The notes: a model not told the origin generated them from the sequence alone. A DNA stretch of 64,000 nucleotides from an uncultured Clostridia bacterium (GCA_947628505.1 CANRAD010000002.1:62001-126000), one strand, 5' to 3'; positions 1 through 8,742 are shown, counted from the first letter of the stretch. Numbers and translations: made by a program.

Positions 1-72
1 TTTAATTTAAACTGTTTTGGTCCGCAAAATTCCCGAGCCGTAAGCGCCGTAAAATTCTGCGCGTCTGAAAAT

Positions 73-942
73 TTATCTCAAATCCTTCGTCGCGATATTG
101 TCCATATCGTCATAGGCCTGATTTTCGCCGCACATTCCCCAGATAAAGGTGTAATTATGCGTGCCTACGCCGCTGTGAATGGACCAGCTCGGCGAGATGA
201 CCGCCTGTTCGTTGTGCATTATGATATGGCGCGTTTCCCGAGGCTGGCCCATAAGATGGATAATCGCTTCGTTTTCGGGAAGTTCGAAATACATATACAC
301 TTCCATTCTTCTTTCGTGCGTATGGCTGGGAAGGGTGTTCCATGCCGAACCTTCGGCTATTTCCGTCATTCCCATGGCGAGCTGACAGCTCTCGCAAACG
401 TCGCCTATTATGAATTGGTTTATTGTGCGCTTGTTTATCGAGGCGAGATCCCCGAGATGTCTCTGCACGCAATATCTCGTGCCTTCGGGAGGTTTCACTC
501 CCTCAACCGGCTTTACGATCTTAACGGTGGGATACGCCTTGTGCGCGGGGCATGAATTTATATAGAACTTCGCGGGCTCTTTGCCGTCGCACGACGAGAA
601 CTCGATCTGTTTGGTTCCCAAACCTATATATATGCCCTCTTTATGGCCTATTTCCCATTTCTTGCCGTCGAGAGTTATAACGCCCGCGCCGCCGATGTTT
701 ATTACGCCCATTTCTCTTCTTTCGAGGAAATATTCGGTTGCGAGCTCCTTGAACGTGCCGAGAGACAAAGTCTTTTTTACGGGCATCGCGCCGCCGGCTA
801 TTATTCTGTCCTGATGGGAATACGTAAGCAGTATTTCGTCTTCCTCGAACAGCTTTTTAATGAGGTATTTTTCCCTGAGCTCTTTGGTATCGTAATGTTT
901 CGAGTCGTCGGGGTGGTTGGAATACCTTATATCGAATTTCAT
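73..942 (-). CDS. kduI: 5-keto-4-deoxyuronate isomerase KduI
   Basis: KduI interconverts 5-keto-4-deoxyuronate and 2,5-diketo-3-deoxygluconate, a cytoplasmic step in the use of unsaturated uronates from pectin or glycosaminoglycans. The 289-residue protein has the usual family length (about 280) and aligns in my reading along its whole length. The C-terminal cupin carries the metal-binding set: PSHTHERRMEVY (two His and one Glu) near residue 207 and a further His in WSIHSGVGTHNY near 255. It is the last gene seen of a minus-strand operon (kdgA, kdgK, TIM-barrel protein, kduI) and starts 1 bp after the stop of the gene before it, so translation is probably coupled. The matching dehydrogenase KduD lies in a second operon at 9.2 kb. 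Function is inferred from family and context; both agree. Confidence 0.95.
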   Translation of the reverse strand: MKFDIRYSNHPDDSKHYDTKELREKYLIKKLFEEDEILLTYSHQDRIIAGGAMPVKKTLSLGTFKELATEYFLERREMGVINIGGAGVITLDGKKWEIGHKEGIYIGLGTKQIEFSSCDGKEPAKFYINSCPAHKAYPTVKIVKPVEGVKPPEGTRYCVQRHLGDLASINKRTINQFIIGDVCESCQLAMGMTEIAEGSAWNTLPSHTHERRMEVYMYFELPENEAIIHLMGQPRETRHIIMHNEQAVISPSWSIHSGVGTHNYTFIWGMCGENQAYDDMDNIATKDLR

Positions 943-943
943 T

Positions 944-1783
944 TTATACTTCCTCCCATATTTTCTTAATATATTGTGTGCAAGGCACTATGTCCTCGCC
1001 TGTGGTTCCTTCGAGCACGAGCACGGCGTCTTTATCGTAATCCTTGATTTTTTTGAGAAGCGCCCGATAGTCGAACATTCCTTTGCCCGGCGCCACCTGT
1101 TTCAGTTTTCCGTCTTCGAACACGCAGTCTTTCATATGGAACACCAGAATGTTCCCCGCAAAAGTCTTCAAGCCCTCGTCGAATATGGAAAGATAATCGG
1201 AATAATTGGAAGCGTCGAGATAATTGTAAATGTCGAATATCACCTTGACGTTGTCCGCGTTAATGGCGTCGACGGCGCGTTTGAGAGTGGCCACGTCGTA
1301 ACAGACATGTCCCGCGGCGCCCTCCATGCCTATATAGGCGCCCACGCTCTTCGCATATCCGGCAAGTTCGCGGAATGTGGAAATTACCGTCTGCAACGCT
1401 TCTTCCGTTCTGTTCAAAGGGTTGTACGTCCATTTGTCGTCGTTGAAACTGCCCGTCTCGGAGCCCACCACGGGACAGCCGAGCAACGCGGAATATTTCA
1501 GATAATCCCTGAACACCTGCTTGCACCGCGCGACCTTTTCTTTATCGGAATGTACCGGATTGAAATACGCGCCGATAAGCCCGACTTTTATGCCTTCTCT
1601 TTTCAAGGTTTCGCCTATAAGGCGCGCCTTCTCTTCGTCGATGCCTCCGGGAGCGTATTTTATCTCGTCCATAAATTTATATGCGACGAGCTGAACGGCC
1701 GAAATGCCGCACGCATGCATTTTCTCTATTGCGTTTTCAAGACCTTTAACGCCCAAATCGTGCGTTCGGAAAGCAACCTGCAT
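944..1783 (-). CDS. TIM-barrel sugar phosphate isomerase/epimerase family protein
   Basis: A 279-residue protein of the xylose-isomerase-like TIM-barrel family (AP_endonuc_2 type), which includes sugar isomerases and epimerases. Barrel strands are readable as IKVGLIGAYF, AYIGMEGAAGH, VKVIFDIYNY, NILVFHMKD and AVLVLEGTTG, with acidic and His residues at strand ends as expected for a divalent metal site. I chose the ATG at 1783, which has AAAGGA six bases upstream; a start 15 codons earlier would read through a GC-rich hairpin and looks non-coding. It sits between KDG kinase and KduI, so it probably isomerises a uronate-derived sugar acid, but the substrate cannot be read from the sequence. Confidence 0.82.
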   Translation of the reverse strand: MQVAFRTHDLGVKGLENAIEKMHACGISAVQLVAYKFMDEIKYAPGGIDEEKARLIGETLKREGIKVGLIGAYFNPVHSDKEKVARCKQVFRDYLKYSALLGCPVVGSETGSFNDDKWTYNPLNRTEEALQTVISTFRELAGYAKSVGAYIGMEGAAGHVCYDVATLKRAVDAINADNVKVIFDIYNYLDASNYSDYLSIFDEGLKTFAGNILVFHMKDCVFEDGKLKQVAPGKGMFDYRALLKKIKDYDKDAVLVLEGTTGEDIVPCTQYIKKIWEEV

Positions 1784-1798
1784 ATCTGTCCTTTCTCC

Positions 1799-1890
1799 GT
1801 GCGGACCGCGGCTGCGCGCGGCCCGCACGGCAATATGTCGGATTTAATGTGTTTGTCCGCCCTTACGGAGCTTGCCGCAGCGGGCGGAAT
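1799..1890 (-). other. Two GC-rich hairpins in the kdgK / TIM-barrel gap
   Basis: The 130-bp gap between the two operon genes holds two inverted repeats: GTGCGG/CCGCAC with a second stem inside it (1799-1828) and TCCGCCC/GGGCGGA (about 1857-1890). Neither has a T-tract in the direction of transcription, so they are unlikely to be terminators. They may be RNA processing or mRNA-stability hairpins that set different levels of the kinase and isomerase messages; that role is inference. Confidence 0.45.
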
Positions 1891-1913
1891 TTATGCGATA
1901 AATAACTCTTCGG

Positions 1914-2951
1914 TTATCTCTGAACGCGGCCGGAGCCGTCGCCGCCGGCCAACGCCTCTACTTCCTTTCTCGAAACGAGGTTGAAGTCGCCGGGTATCGT
2001 ATGCTTCAAAGCGGAAGCCGCAACGCCGAATTCGAGCGCCGCTTTCCAATCCTTCTCGTCGAGGAATCCGGTGATGACGCCGCCCGCAAAGCTGTCGCCG
2101 CCGCCTACGCGGTCTACGATGGGGCTTATGCGATAGGTCTTGGAATGATAGAATTCGCCCGTCGCGCCGTTATAGATGCACGCCGACCAACCGTTGTCGG
2201 AAGCCGAATGTGAAACGCGGAGCGAAGAAATTGCGTATTTGAAGTTGAATTTTGCGGTCATCTGCTCGAATATTGACTTATAGCCCGCGAGTTCGAGTTC
2301 GCCGCTCGTAACGTTGGTCTTGCCGGGTTTGAATCCGAGCACGAGTTCCGCGTCCTCTTCGTTGCCTATGCACACGTCAACGTACTGCATGAGGTTCGTC
2401 ATGACTTTCTGAGCCTTTTCGCTCGACCACAGTTTCTTGCGGAAGTTGAGGTCTACGGAAACGGTTACGCCGTGTTTTTTAGCCGCTTTGAGAGCTTCCT
2501 CCGTGAGAACGGCCGCGCTGTCGGATACTGCGGGAGTGATGCCCGTGAAATGGAACCAATCCGCGCCCTCGAAGATAGCGTCGAAATCGAAATCCTTGGC
2601 GGTTGCCGTGGATATGGATGAATGTGCTCTGTCGTAAACCACTTTGGAAGGTCTCATGGACGCGCCCGTTTCGAGATAGTATATGCCGAGACGTTCGCCG
2701 CAACGCGCTATATGGTCGGTTTGTACGTTGTATTTACGGAGAGCCGCAACGGCGCATTCGCCGAGCTCGTTGTCGGGAACGGCGGTTACGAATTCCGCTT
2801 TATGACCGTAGTTTGCGCACGACACCGCAACGTTCGCCTCGCCGCCGCCATAATTGATATCGAATTCGTCGGCCTGAATGAACTTCTCGTTGTTGGGTGT
2901 GGAAAGACGAAGCATTATTTCGCCCATGGTTACGATTTTCTTGACTTTCAT
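1914..2951 (-). CDS. kdgK: 2-keto-3-deoxygluconate kinase (PfkB family)
   Basis: KDG kinase phosphorylates 2-keto-3-deoxygluconate to KDPG with ATP. The 345-residue protein shows the PfkB plan: N-terminal MGEIMLRLSTP, the substrate loop INYGGGEANVAVSCANYG near residue 33, and the C-terminal signature DRVGGGDSFAGG near residue 285, where Asp of GGGDSF is the catalytic base. DLNFRKKLW in the centre is typical of KdgK within the family. The kinase lies directly downstream of the KDPG aldolase gene, so the two consecutive reactions are co-transcribed. The last ten or so residues (GGDGSGRVQR) run into a GC-rich gap and are probably not conserved. Confidence 0.93.
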   Translation of the reverse strand: MKVKKIVTMGEIMLRLSTPNNEKFIQADEFDINYGGGEANVAVSCANYGHKAEFVTAVPDNELGECAVAALRKYNVQTDHIARCGERLGIYYLETGASMRPSKVVYDRAHSSISTATAKDFDFDAIFEGADWFHFTGITPAVSDSAAVLTEEALKAAKKHGVTVSVDLNFRKKLWSSEKAQKVMTNLMQYVDVCIGNEEDAELVLGFKPGKTNVTSGELELAGYKSIFEQMTAKFNFKYAISSLRVSHSASDNGWSACIYNGATGEFYHSKTYRISPIVDRVGGGDSFAGGVITGFLDEKDWKAALEFGVAASALKHTIPGDFNLVSRKEVEALAGGDGSGRVQR

Positions 2952-3045
2952 AATTTTTCTCCTTATTTATGAAAAATGATTTTTTATTTCTTTTTTAAAA
3001 AGCGTCGGCCGCCCGCCGCAAAAACGCCGCCCGCGGCCCGCGTTT

Positions 3046-4029
3046 TTACTTTTTGAGAACGAGATGCACGGCAAATCCGCCGAATTCGTGTTTGAGATAC
3101 GCAACGTTCATTACGCCCTCTGCGTTGTACTTTATCGAGCTCTCGTCTATTTCGTAGCCGCGGAGTTTAAGCTGATACGCCGCGCGCTTTACCGAATTGG
3201 TCTGAACGGCTATGTGTCCGTAAGTGCCCTTGAAAGGCTTTTTCATCATCTCCATATAAGTGGAAGCGAAAACCGAGCTGTTGCCCACTTTCTTGGTAAA
3301 TCCGAACGCCGCTTCGAATTCGTCGGCAACTTTCTCCGCCTCTTCGGGATTTGCGCAGTTGAGACCTACGTGAACCATCGTAAAGCCGAGCATCTTGTCG
3401 ATAGCCTCGCGGCAGAGCCTGGTTATGCCCGCCCAATCCTCTTCTTCGAGGAGTTTTGCGGGAACTATCCAACTGCCTCCGCAGCAGACAACCTTTTTAT
3501 ATGCGAGATACGTGTTGAGATTATCGGCCGTTACGCCGCCCGTGGGCATAAAGCGCATCGTGGTGTAAGGTCCGCATACCGACTTTATGTAGGGAAGTCC
3601 GCCCGCCTGCTCCGCGGGGAAGAATTTGGCGAAATTCAACCCGAGTTCGAGCGCCTGTTCAATCTCGCTCGCCGAAGAAAGTCCGGGCGCAAACGGTATG
3701 CCCTTGTCGAGGCAGTGCTTTACCACTTTCGGATTGAGCCCGGGAGCAACGCAGAATTTCGCGCCCGCCGCATATGCCGCGTCCGCCTGTTCGCAGGTTA
3801 AAACGGTGCCCGCGCCCACAAGCATGTCGGGATAGGCCTTAACCATTCTCTTTATCACTTCGTCGGCGCCAGCCGCGCGGAACGTTACCTCCGCACAGTT
3901 GATGCCGCCGTCCCTCAGAGCCTTCGCCAGCTTTTCGGCGTTCTCCACTTTGTCAAGTTTGATTACCGGCACGATGCCGACGTTTTCAAGTTCGTCGACA
4001 ACGGCGTTTATCTTTTCGATTACTGTCAT
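3046..4029 (-). CDS. KDPG/KHG aldolase fused to a VOC (glyoxalase-like) domain
   Basis: Residues 1-212 are a class I 2-keto-3-deoxy-6-phosphogluconate aldolase: AEVTFR places the general-acid Glu at 47, GAGTVLT the phosphate loop near 72-78, and FAKFFPAE the Schiff-base Lys at 135, followed by PTGG. A normal KdgA (about 205-215 residues) ends there. Here the protein goes on, without linker, into a domain of about 110 residues starting FTMVHVGLNCANPEEAEKV, which reads as a single VOC/glyoxalase module. The start at ATG 4029 is preferred to one 10 codons upstream because GGGGG lies four bases before it. It is the first gene of the uronate operon. The VOC half may bind a metal and a related keto-acid; its role is unknown to me. 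Confidence 0.9.
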   Translation of the reverse strand: MTVIEKINAVVDELENVGIVPVIKLDKVENAEKLAKALRDGGINCAEVTFRAAGADEVIKRMVKAYPDMLVGAGTVLTCEQADAAYAAGAKFCVAPGLNPKVVKHCLDKGIPFAPGLSSASEIEQALELGLNFAKFFPAEQAGGLPYIKSVCGPYTTMRFMPTGGVTADNLNTYLAYKKVVCCGGSWIVPAKLLEEEDWAGITRLCREAIDKMLGFTMVHVGLNCANPEEAEKVADEFEAAFGFTKKVGNSSVFASTYMEMMKKPFKGTYGHIAVQTNSVKRAAYQLKLRGYEIDESSIKYNAEGVMNVAYLKHEFGGFAVHLVLKK

Positions 4030-4041
4030 AAAACCCCCGTT

Positions 4042-4085
4042 TTGTGCAAAGTTACACAATTTTGTTATTTAACAACACTATTATA
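4042..4085 (-). promoter_or_regulatory. Promoter and candidate operators of the uronate operon
   Basis: On the minus strand a TATAAT -10 box (4080-4085) is followed by TTGTTA-AA-TAACAA (4062-4075), a perfect 6-bp inverted repeat that would cover the start of transcription. A second dyad, TTGTG-N8-CACAA (4042-4059), lies just before the kdgA start. Both look like operators for a dimeric repressor of the LacI or GntR type. No regulator gene for them is visible in the window. The -35 box is poor. Confidence 0.5.
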
Positions 4086-4190
4086 ATAACGCTCCCGCTC
4101 TCTTTCCATACATTAAACGGATTTGTTTATGTATTTTACGGATATGTCTGGACGACCGTTACCGGCGGCCGCGGCGAAAGAAAAAAGGTA

Positions 4191-4219
4191 TTGACATAAG
4201 AGAACGGCTGTGATAATAT
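4191..4219 (+). promoter_or_regulatory. Sigma-A promoter of the Mn riboswitch/ATPase unit
   Basis: Perfect TTGACA (4191-4196), 17-bp spacer, TATAAT-like TAATAT (4214-4219). Predicted start about 4226, exactly at the 5' strand of riboswitch stem P1. Confidence 0.85.
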
Positions 4220-4225
4220 TAGTAC

Positions 4226-4340
4226 ATAAAAGGGAGTAGTTGCAAGCGCGGCAAACGCCATGACATGGGAAATCCCCTCGGGTGCCGCCACCGGTTACGG
4301 TAACAAGACTTTTAGCGGCGGCTATAAGTCTTTTTGTTTT
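4226..4340 (+). ncRNA. yybP-ykoY (Mn2+) riboswitch with intrinsic terminator
   Basis: The leader carries the hallmark yybP-ykoY segments: AAAAGGGAGTAG at the 5' side and AACAAGACTTTTAG at the 3' side, closed by P1 TAAAAG (4227-4232) with CTTTTA (4309-4314). The 3' P1 strand is shared with a terminator: GACTTTTAGC (4307-4316), loop GGCG, GCTATAAGTC (4321-4330), then TTTTTGTTTT. Metal-bound aptamer and terminator are therefore exclusive, which predicts an ON switch: Mn2+ lets transcription continue into the ATPase gene. The family is known to sense Mn2+ and to precede exporters such as MntP and the P-type ATPase YoaB of Lactococcus. Assignment rests on motif recognition by eye, not a covariance model. 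Confidence 0.88.
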
Positions 4341-4405
4341 ACGGAACGCGGTTACGGCGATTAGTTTGCCGCCGCAAGGCAAATAATAGTTGAGAGGAGA
4401 AAAAA

Positions 4406-7027
4406 GTGAATTATTTTGATTTGCCCGTTTCGGAAGCGCTTGAAAAGCTGGGCGCAACCGAAAACGGTCTCGCGGGCGACGAGGCTTCGGCGAGACTCGG
4501 AAAAACGGGGCGCAACGTCCTTGTCGGAAAAAAGAGAAAGCCCGCGATAGTGAGGTTTTTAATGCAGTTCGCCGACGCCATGATAATAGTTCTGCTCGTC
4601 GCCGCGGCGGTTTCGGCGGGATTTGCGATATACGAACACATTGCGCACGGCGCGGAACTGACGGAGCTCATCGATTCCGGCATAATACTCGTCATAGTCG
4701 TTTTAAACGCCGTTATAGGGTTCATTCAGGAAAATAAGGCCGAAAGCGCGCTCGACGCGCTTCGCGAGAGGAACAAGCCTTTCGTAAAGGTGATAAGGAA
4801 CGGCGCGCAGTCGCTCGTGCCGGCCGAGGAGATAACCACGGGCGACATAGTTGCTCTCGAAGCCGGCGACGTGGTGCCCGCGGATATGCGGCTCGTCTCC
4901 TCCGCCTCCCTTAAAATCGAAGAGGCGGCGCTCACGGGCGAGAGCGTGCCCGCCGAAAAACACGCCGACGCCGTCATTCCCTCCGACGCGCCGCTCGGAG
5001 ACAGAATCAATATGGCGTATCTCGGCGGCACGGTAACATACGGCAGAGGCAAGGGCGTGGTTACAGCGGTTGGCATGCAGACGGAAATGGGCAAAATAGC
5101 CGATATGCTCGCCTCCGCGAAAGAAGAGCCGTCTCCGCTCAACAAACAGCTTTCGAAAACGGCAAAAGTGCTTTCGCTCGCCGTGCTCGCAATAGCGGCC
5201 GTAATTTTCACCGTGGCGATGATACGCGATTATACATCTTTTGCCGAATCGTTCATGACGGCGGTAGCGATCGCCGTTGCGGCAATACCGGAAGGTCTGC
5301 CCGCGGTGGTTACCATAGTGCTTGCAATGGGCGTTCAGAAGATGTCCCGCCGCAACGCGATAGTCAAAAACCTCTCGTCGGTAGAAACTCTCGGCTGTTG
5401 CGAGATAATATGTTCGGACAAAACGGGCACGCTCACACTCAACAGAATGACGGTTAAAGACGAAGCGTGCCCCTCCGGAAATCTCGCGCTTTTAAAAGAC
5501 ATTCTCTGCCTTTGCAACGATACGACCGTAACGGAGAGCGGACTTGCCGGCGATCCCACGGAGACCGCGCTCGTGGCCTACTCGTTCGGCGAAAACGGCG
5601 AAGGATACGCCGAATACACGGCCGAAAACCGGCGCGTCGACGAACTGCCTTTCGACAGCATACGAAAGCTGATGACAACCGTCAACGAACGCGAAAACGG
5701 CATATATTCCTACACAAAGGGCGCCGTCGACATGCTGCTCGCAAGATGCGACAAAATACTCGGAGAGGACGGCGTGCGCGATATTACCGAAGAGGATATA
5801 AAGCGCATAGAGGCCGATAACGCCGCAATGGCGAAGCGCGCTTTGAGAGTGCTCGCCGCGGCATACTGCGAGGGCAACAGTCTCAAAGAAACCAACCTCA
5901 TATTCGTGGGGCTCGTGGGAATGATAGATCCGCCGCGACCGGAAGTCAAGGCCGCCGTGGAAAAATGCCGCACTGCCGGAATGAAGCCGCTCATGATAAC
6001 GGGCGACCACTTGGATACGGCGCGGGCCATAGCCGCCGAGCTCGGCATACTCGAAGAAGGCGGGCTCTGCGCCACGGGCGCTCAGCTCGACGCGATGAGC
6101 GACGAAGAACTCGACAGAGACATAATGAAGTATTGCGTGTTTGCGCGCGTGAGCCCCGAAAACAAGATGAGAATAGTCAGGGCCTTCCGCTCGCAGGGCA
6201 AGGTTACGGCCATGACGGGCGACGGCGTAAACGACGCGCCGTCCATTAAAGAGGCGGATATAGGCATAGGAATGGGTATCACGGGCACGCAGGTCTCCAA
6301 AGAGGCCTCGGACATGGTGCTCGCCGACGACAATTTCGCGACAATCGTGGACGCCGTGGAAGAGGGCAGAAAAATCTTCACGAACATAACGAAGGCGATA
6401 CAATTTCTGCTCTCCGCGAATATCGCCGAAGTGCTGTGTCTGTTCATAGCCTCGGTAATACTCAACGAACAGTTCCTTACGCCCGTAATGATACTTTGGG
6501 TGAACCTCATAACCGATTCGTTCCCCGCCCTCTCGCTTGGCACGGAAGCCGCCGAAAGAGACGTTATGAGTCTGCCGCCGCGGAAGAACAAGGGATCGCT
6601 TTTTGCGGGCGCGATGGGCAGAGACATAATAATTCAGGGTATTCTCCAAACGGGGCTCGTTCTGGCGGCGTATCTGATAGGCGAGCACGTGCTCGATACC
6701 GCGCATTACGAAGTCTCTATGACGATGGCGTTCGTAAGCCTTTGCTTTATCCAGCTCTTCCACTCGTTCAATCTGCGTTCGCAACGCGGAAGCATACTCA
6801 ATAAAAAGCTGTTTTCGAATATATATCTCGATATTTCCGCATTGTTGGGAGTAGTACTCACGCTTATAGTGGTTCTCGTTCCATGGTGCAACGGCATATT
6901 CCACACAAGCCCCTTGAATTGGCAGGAGTGGCTTGTGTCCATAGGCGTTTCCGTCGCCATAATCCCCCTCGTGGAAATCGAAAAACTCATAGTGCGCTTT
7001 GTCGGCAAAAGGAAAAACCGGAAATAA
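4406..7027 (+). CDS. P2-type cation-transporting ATPase, probable Mn2+ (or Ca2+) exporter
   Basis: A complete P2-type pump of 873 residues, in the size range of bacterial SERCA/PMCA-like enzymes. Visible motifs: TGESVPAEK in the actuator domain, AAIPEGLPAVV in membrane helix 4 (the ion site), ICSDKTGTLT with the phosphorylated Asp at 338, the nucleotide-binding KGAVDML, MITGDH, and TGDGVNDAPS. About ten membrane helices are arranged 2+2+6. The start is a GTG at 4406 with GAGAGGAG upstream. Family alone would suggest Ca2+; the Mn2+ riboswitch directly upstream makes Mn2+ efflux the better guess, as for Lactococcus YoaB. The gene stands alone in its transcript and ends at a strong bidirectional terminator. 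Confidence 0.92.
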   Translation: MNYFDLPVSEALEKLGATENGLAGDEASARLGKTGRNVLVGKKRKPAIVRFLMQFADAMIIVLLVAAAVSAGFAIYEHIAHGAELTELIDSGIILVIVVLNAVIGFIQENKAESALDALRERNKPFVKVIRNGAQSLVPAEEITTGDIVALEAGDVVPADMRLVSSASLKIEEAALTGESVPAEKHADAVIPSDAPLGDRINMAYLGGTVTYGRGKGVVTAVGMQTEMGKIADMLASAKEEPSPLNKQLSKTAKVLSLAVLAIAAVIFTVAMIRDYTSFAESFMTAVAIAVAAIPEGLPAVVTIVLAMGVQKMSRRNAIVKNLSSVETLGCCEIICSDKTGTLTLNRMTVKDEACPSGNLALLKDILCLCNDTTVTESGLAGDPTETALVAYSFGENGEGYAEYTAENRRVDELPFDSIRKLMTTVNERENGIYSYTKGAVDMLLARCDKILGEDGVRDITEEDIKRIEADNAAMAKRALRVLAAAYCEGNSLKETNLIFVGLVGMIDPPRPEVKAAVEKCRTAGMKPLMITGDHLDTARAIAAELGILEEGGLCATGAQLDAMSDEELDRDIMKYCVFARVSPENKMRIVRAFRSQGKVTAMTGDGVNDAPSIKEADIGIGMGITGTQVSKEASDMVLADDNFATIVDAVEEGRKIFTNITKAIQFLLSANIAEVLCLFIASVILNEQFLTPVMILWVNLITDSFPALSLGTEAAERDVMSLPPRKNKGSLFAGAMGRDIIIQGILQTGLVLAAYLIGEHVLDTAHYEVSMTMAFVSLCFIQLFHSFNLRSQRGSILNKKLFSNIYLDISALLGVVLTLIVVLVPWCNGIFHTSPLNWQEWLVSIGVSVAIIPLVEIEKLIVRFVGKRKNRK

Positions 7028-7045
7028 CTTAACCGCCACAAAATA

Positions 7046-7074
7046 ACGCCCCGCGGCAGATTGCCGCGGGGCGT
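7046..7074. terminator. Bidirectional terminator between ATPase and lipoprotein genes
   Basis: A perfect 13-bp stem ACGCCCCGCGGCA / TGCCGCGGGGCGT with loop GAT. The T-run is modest on either strand (TTGACTTTATATT on plus, TTATTTTG on minus). It separates the convergent genes ending at 7027 and 7100. Confidence 0.85.
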
Positions 7075-7099
7075 TGACTTTATATTGATTTTTACAAAC

Positions 7100-8467
7100 T
7101 CAGCGCCTCCAATAGCGGTCATAATAAGTTGAATTCAAATAAGTAGCGTTCTGCGCGGGATTGGTAACGGTTAACCAATCCGAAAGTATCATATTGTCGT
7201 ATTTTGAAACATGCCAGCCATTAATATTTTTAAACGTTACGCTTGCAAGGCTCGAACAATACATAAATGCCCGCTTGTCTATAAAAGTAACGCCGTTACC
7301 TATTATTACGCTCGTAAGGTTTGTGCAACCATTGAACGCCTCTTGACCGATAGAAGTAACGCTGTCGGGTATTTCTATGCTTGTAATACTCACGCAACCG
7401 GCAAACGCACTATTACTGATTACGGTAACCGGTTTGCCCATGTAAGAGCAAGGTATAACTATATCCGTTTCAACGGCGTCGCCAATTCCGTCTAACGAAT
7501 AATATCCGCCCCTGTCGGTTAATTTCAATCCGCGCGTATAATTTAAAGCGACGTTACAAATAGTGCATTTGTCTCCGCCGTCAAAATAATGCGCGTCCGG
7601 GTTTATCTCAATTTTTAAGTCGTCAGCCTTAATTTCATTGTTATCTCTGCCGAAATATTTATTGCAGACAGAACACTCATAATGCCCTTTTATGCCCGTC
7701 GCCGAACATGTGGCGGGAATTTCTTCAATCCATTCGCCTAACTTGTGGGCGGTCGGAACTATATCTATATCCTCTGTCCTTGTATGCTCATTATTGTATT
7801 CACAAGTAAACTTTTTCGTGCCCGTATCTGTGCAGGTCGCGTCTTTTGTAACTATTCCGCCGTCCCATTTGTGCGCGTCTTCGTCGATTGCTATGGTCAA
7901 GGCAGTGAGCGTTGTTTCTACTTTCTTATCGTCAAAGTATTTTCCGCAGGCGCAATAATAGTGGGCTTTTGTGCCCGTCGCCGAACATGTCGAAGGCTTC
8001 TCGTCGATTAGTAAGCCGTATGTATGCGCCGTCTCGTCTACGGCAATTTCCAACTCGGTAAGTGTTTTTTCGTTTTTCTCCTCGTCGAAGTATTTATTGC
8101 ACTCGGAGCATTGGTAATGTTTGAGTATACCTTCTTCCGTGCATGTTGAGGGTTTTTCGTCGATAAGCGAGCCGTATGTATGCGCCGTCGCATCTACGGC
8201 GATTTCCAACTCGGTAAGCGTTTTTTCGGTTTTCTCCTCGTCGAAGTATTTTTGACAGCCCTCGCAATAATAGTGCGCCTTTAACCCTTTCTGCGTGCAT
8301 GTCGCGGGTTTTTCTTCAATAAGCTCGCCGTAAATGTGCGTATGTCCGCCTCCGCCGCCCGAACTGCCGTCCGAACCGCCGCTCTGTACGTTACATGCCG
8401 AAAGGCCTATGGCAAGACACACTATGCATAAAACGCCCAAAAGCACAATTAAAAGTTTCTTTTTCAT
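7100..8467 (-). CDS. Surface lipoprotein with Cys/His repeats and BspA-like LRRs
   Basis: The 455-residue protein begins with a lipoprotein signal (MKKKLL, hydrophobic core, LSAC with lipidated Cys 25) and a Gly/Ser-rich linker. Residues about 42-300 hold five tandem modules of roughly 40-50 residues of the form H-x-YG-LI-EKPxTC-x3-G-x4-YxCxxCxKYF, each with one spaced Cys plus a CxxC pair that could bind a metal. BspA-type LRR_5 repeats follow (SNSAFAGCVSITSIEIPDSV and two more). The C-terminus NPAQNATYL...YYDRYWRR resembles the end of the LRR lipoprotein at 19.5 kb. The gene is monocistronic behind a long structured leader. Exact ligand unknown; a surface binding or adhesion role is inferred from the LRR family. 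Confidence 0.88.
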   Translation of the reverse strand: MKKKLLIVLLGVLCIVCLAIGLSACNVQSGGSDGSSGGGGGHTHIYGELIEEKPATCTQKGLKAHYYCEGCQKYFDEEKTEKTLTELEIAVDATAHTYGSLIDEKPSTCTEEGILKHYQCSECNKYFDEEKNEKTLTELEIAVDETAHTYGLLIDEKPSTCSATGTKAHYYCACGKYFDDKKVETTLTALTIAIDEDAHKWDGGIVTKDATCTDTGTKKFTCEYNNEHTRTEDIDIVPTAHKLGEWIEEIPATCSATGIKGHYECSVCNKYFGRDNNEIKADDLKIEINPDAHYFDGGDKCTICNVALNYTRGLKLTDRGGYYSLDGIGDAVETDIVIPCSYMGKPVTVISNSAFAGCVSITSIEIPDSVTSIGQEAFNGCTNLTSVIIGNGVTFIDKRAFMYCSSLASVTFKNINGWHVSKYDNMILSDWLTVTNPAQNATYLNSTYYDRYWRR

Positions 8468-8480
8468 TGTATCTCCTTTT

Positions 8481-8737
8481 GTGCGGTAAAAAAATAAGGC
8501 GTGCCTTTAAAAGACACGCCGCACGGTATCTCTTAAAGGTTACCACGCCATAAAACTTTCCGCACGATTACTCGTCAATAAAAGCCAGAGATACGCAATG
8601 CCTATTGCCATCGGCTTTTATTGACTTTTGCCGGAAAAATTATACCCAAAAAACAGGTATTAAGTTAACCTTTTGAACATTGAAGCTAAAAGGGCATAAA
8701 AATACCGTACGGATATTTTAAGTTTTATAACGTGGTA
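8481..8737 (-). ncRNA. Long structured leader RNA with terminator (candidate cis-regulator)
   Basis: The 5' leader of the lipoprotein gene. An 18-bp closing stem pairs 8720-8737 with 8541-8558 (UACCACG... with ...CGUGGUA) and contains two adjacent G-U pairs. Inside is a perfect 13-bp stem GTCAATAAAAGCC/GGCTTTTATTGAC topped by a small hairpin GCAAT-AGGC-ATTGC. GTATCTC just after it (8588-8594) is complementary to GAGATAC (8526-8532) outside the closing stem. The leader ends with a terminator, GGCGTG...CACGCC (8498-8520) followed by TTATTTTTTT, only about 20 nt before the ribosome binding site. The same plan occurs at 44.95-45.13 kb in front of another lipoprotein. I do not recognise it as a known riboswitch class. 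Confidence 0.72.
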
Positions 8738-8742
8738 GCTTA

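Noticed and set aside
917-1984. A 355-codon plus-strand frame across the TIM-barrel gene
   Set aside because: Antisense shadow; composition is rich in Arg, His and Val and no family resemblance is seen.
5492-7039. A 515-codon minus-strand frame opposite the P-type ATPase gene
   Set aside because: Shadow of a GC-rich gene with biased third positions; the plus-strand protein has all family motifs, the minus-strand one has none.
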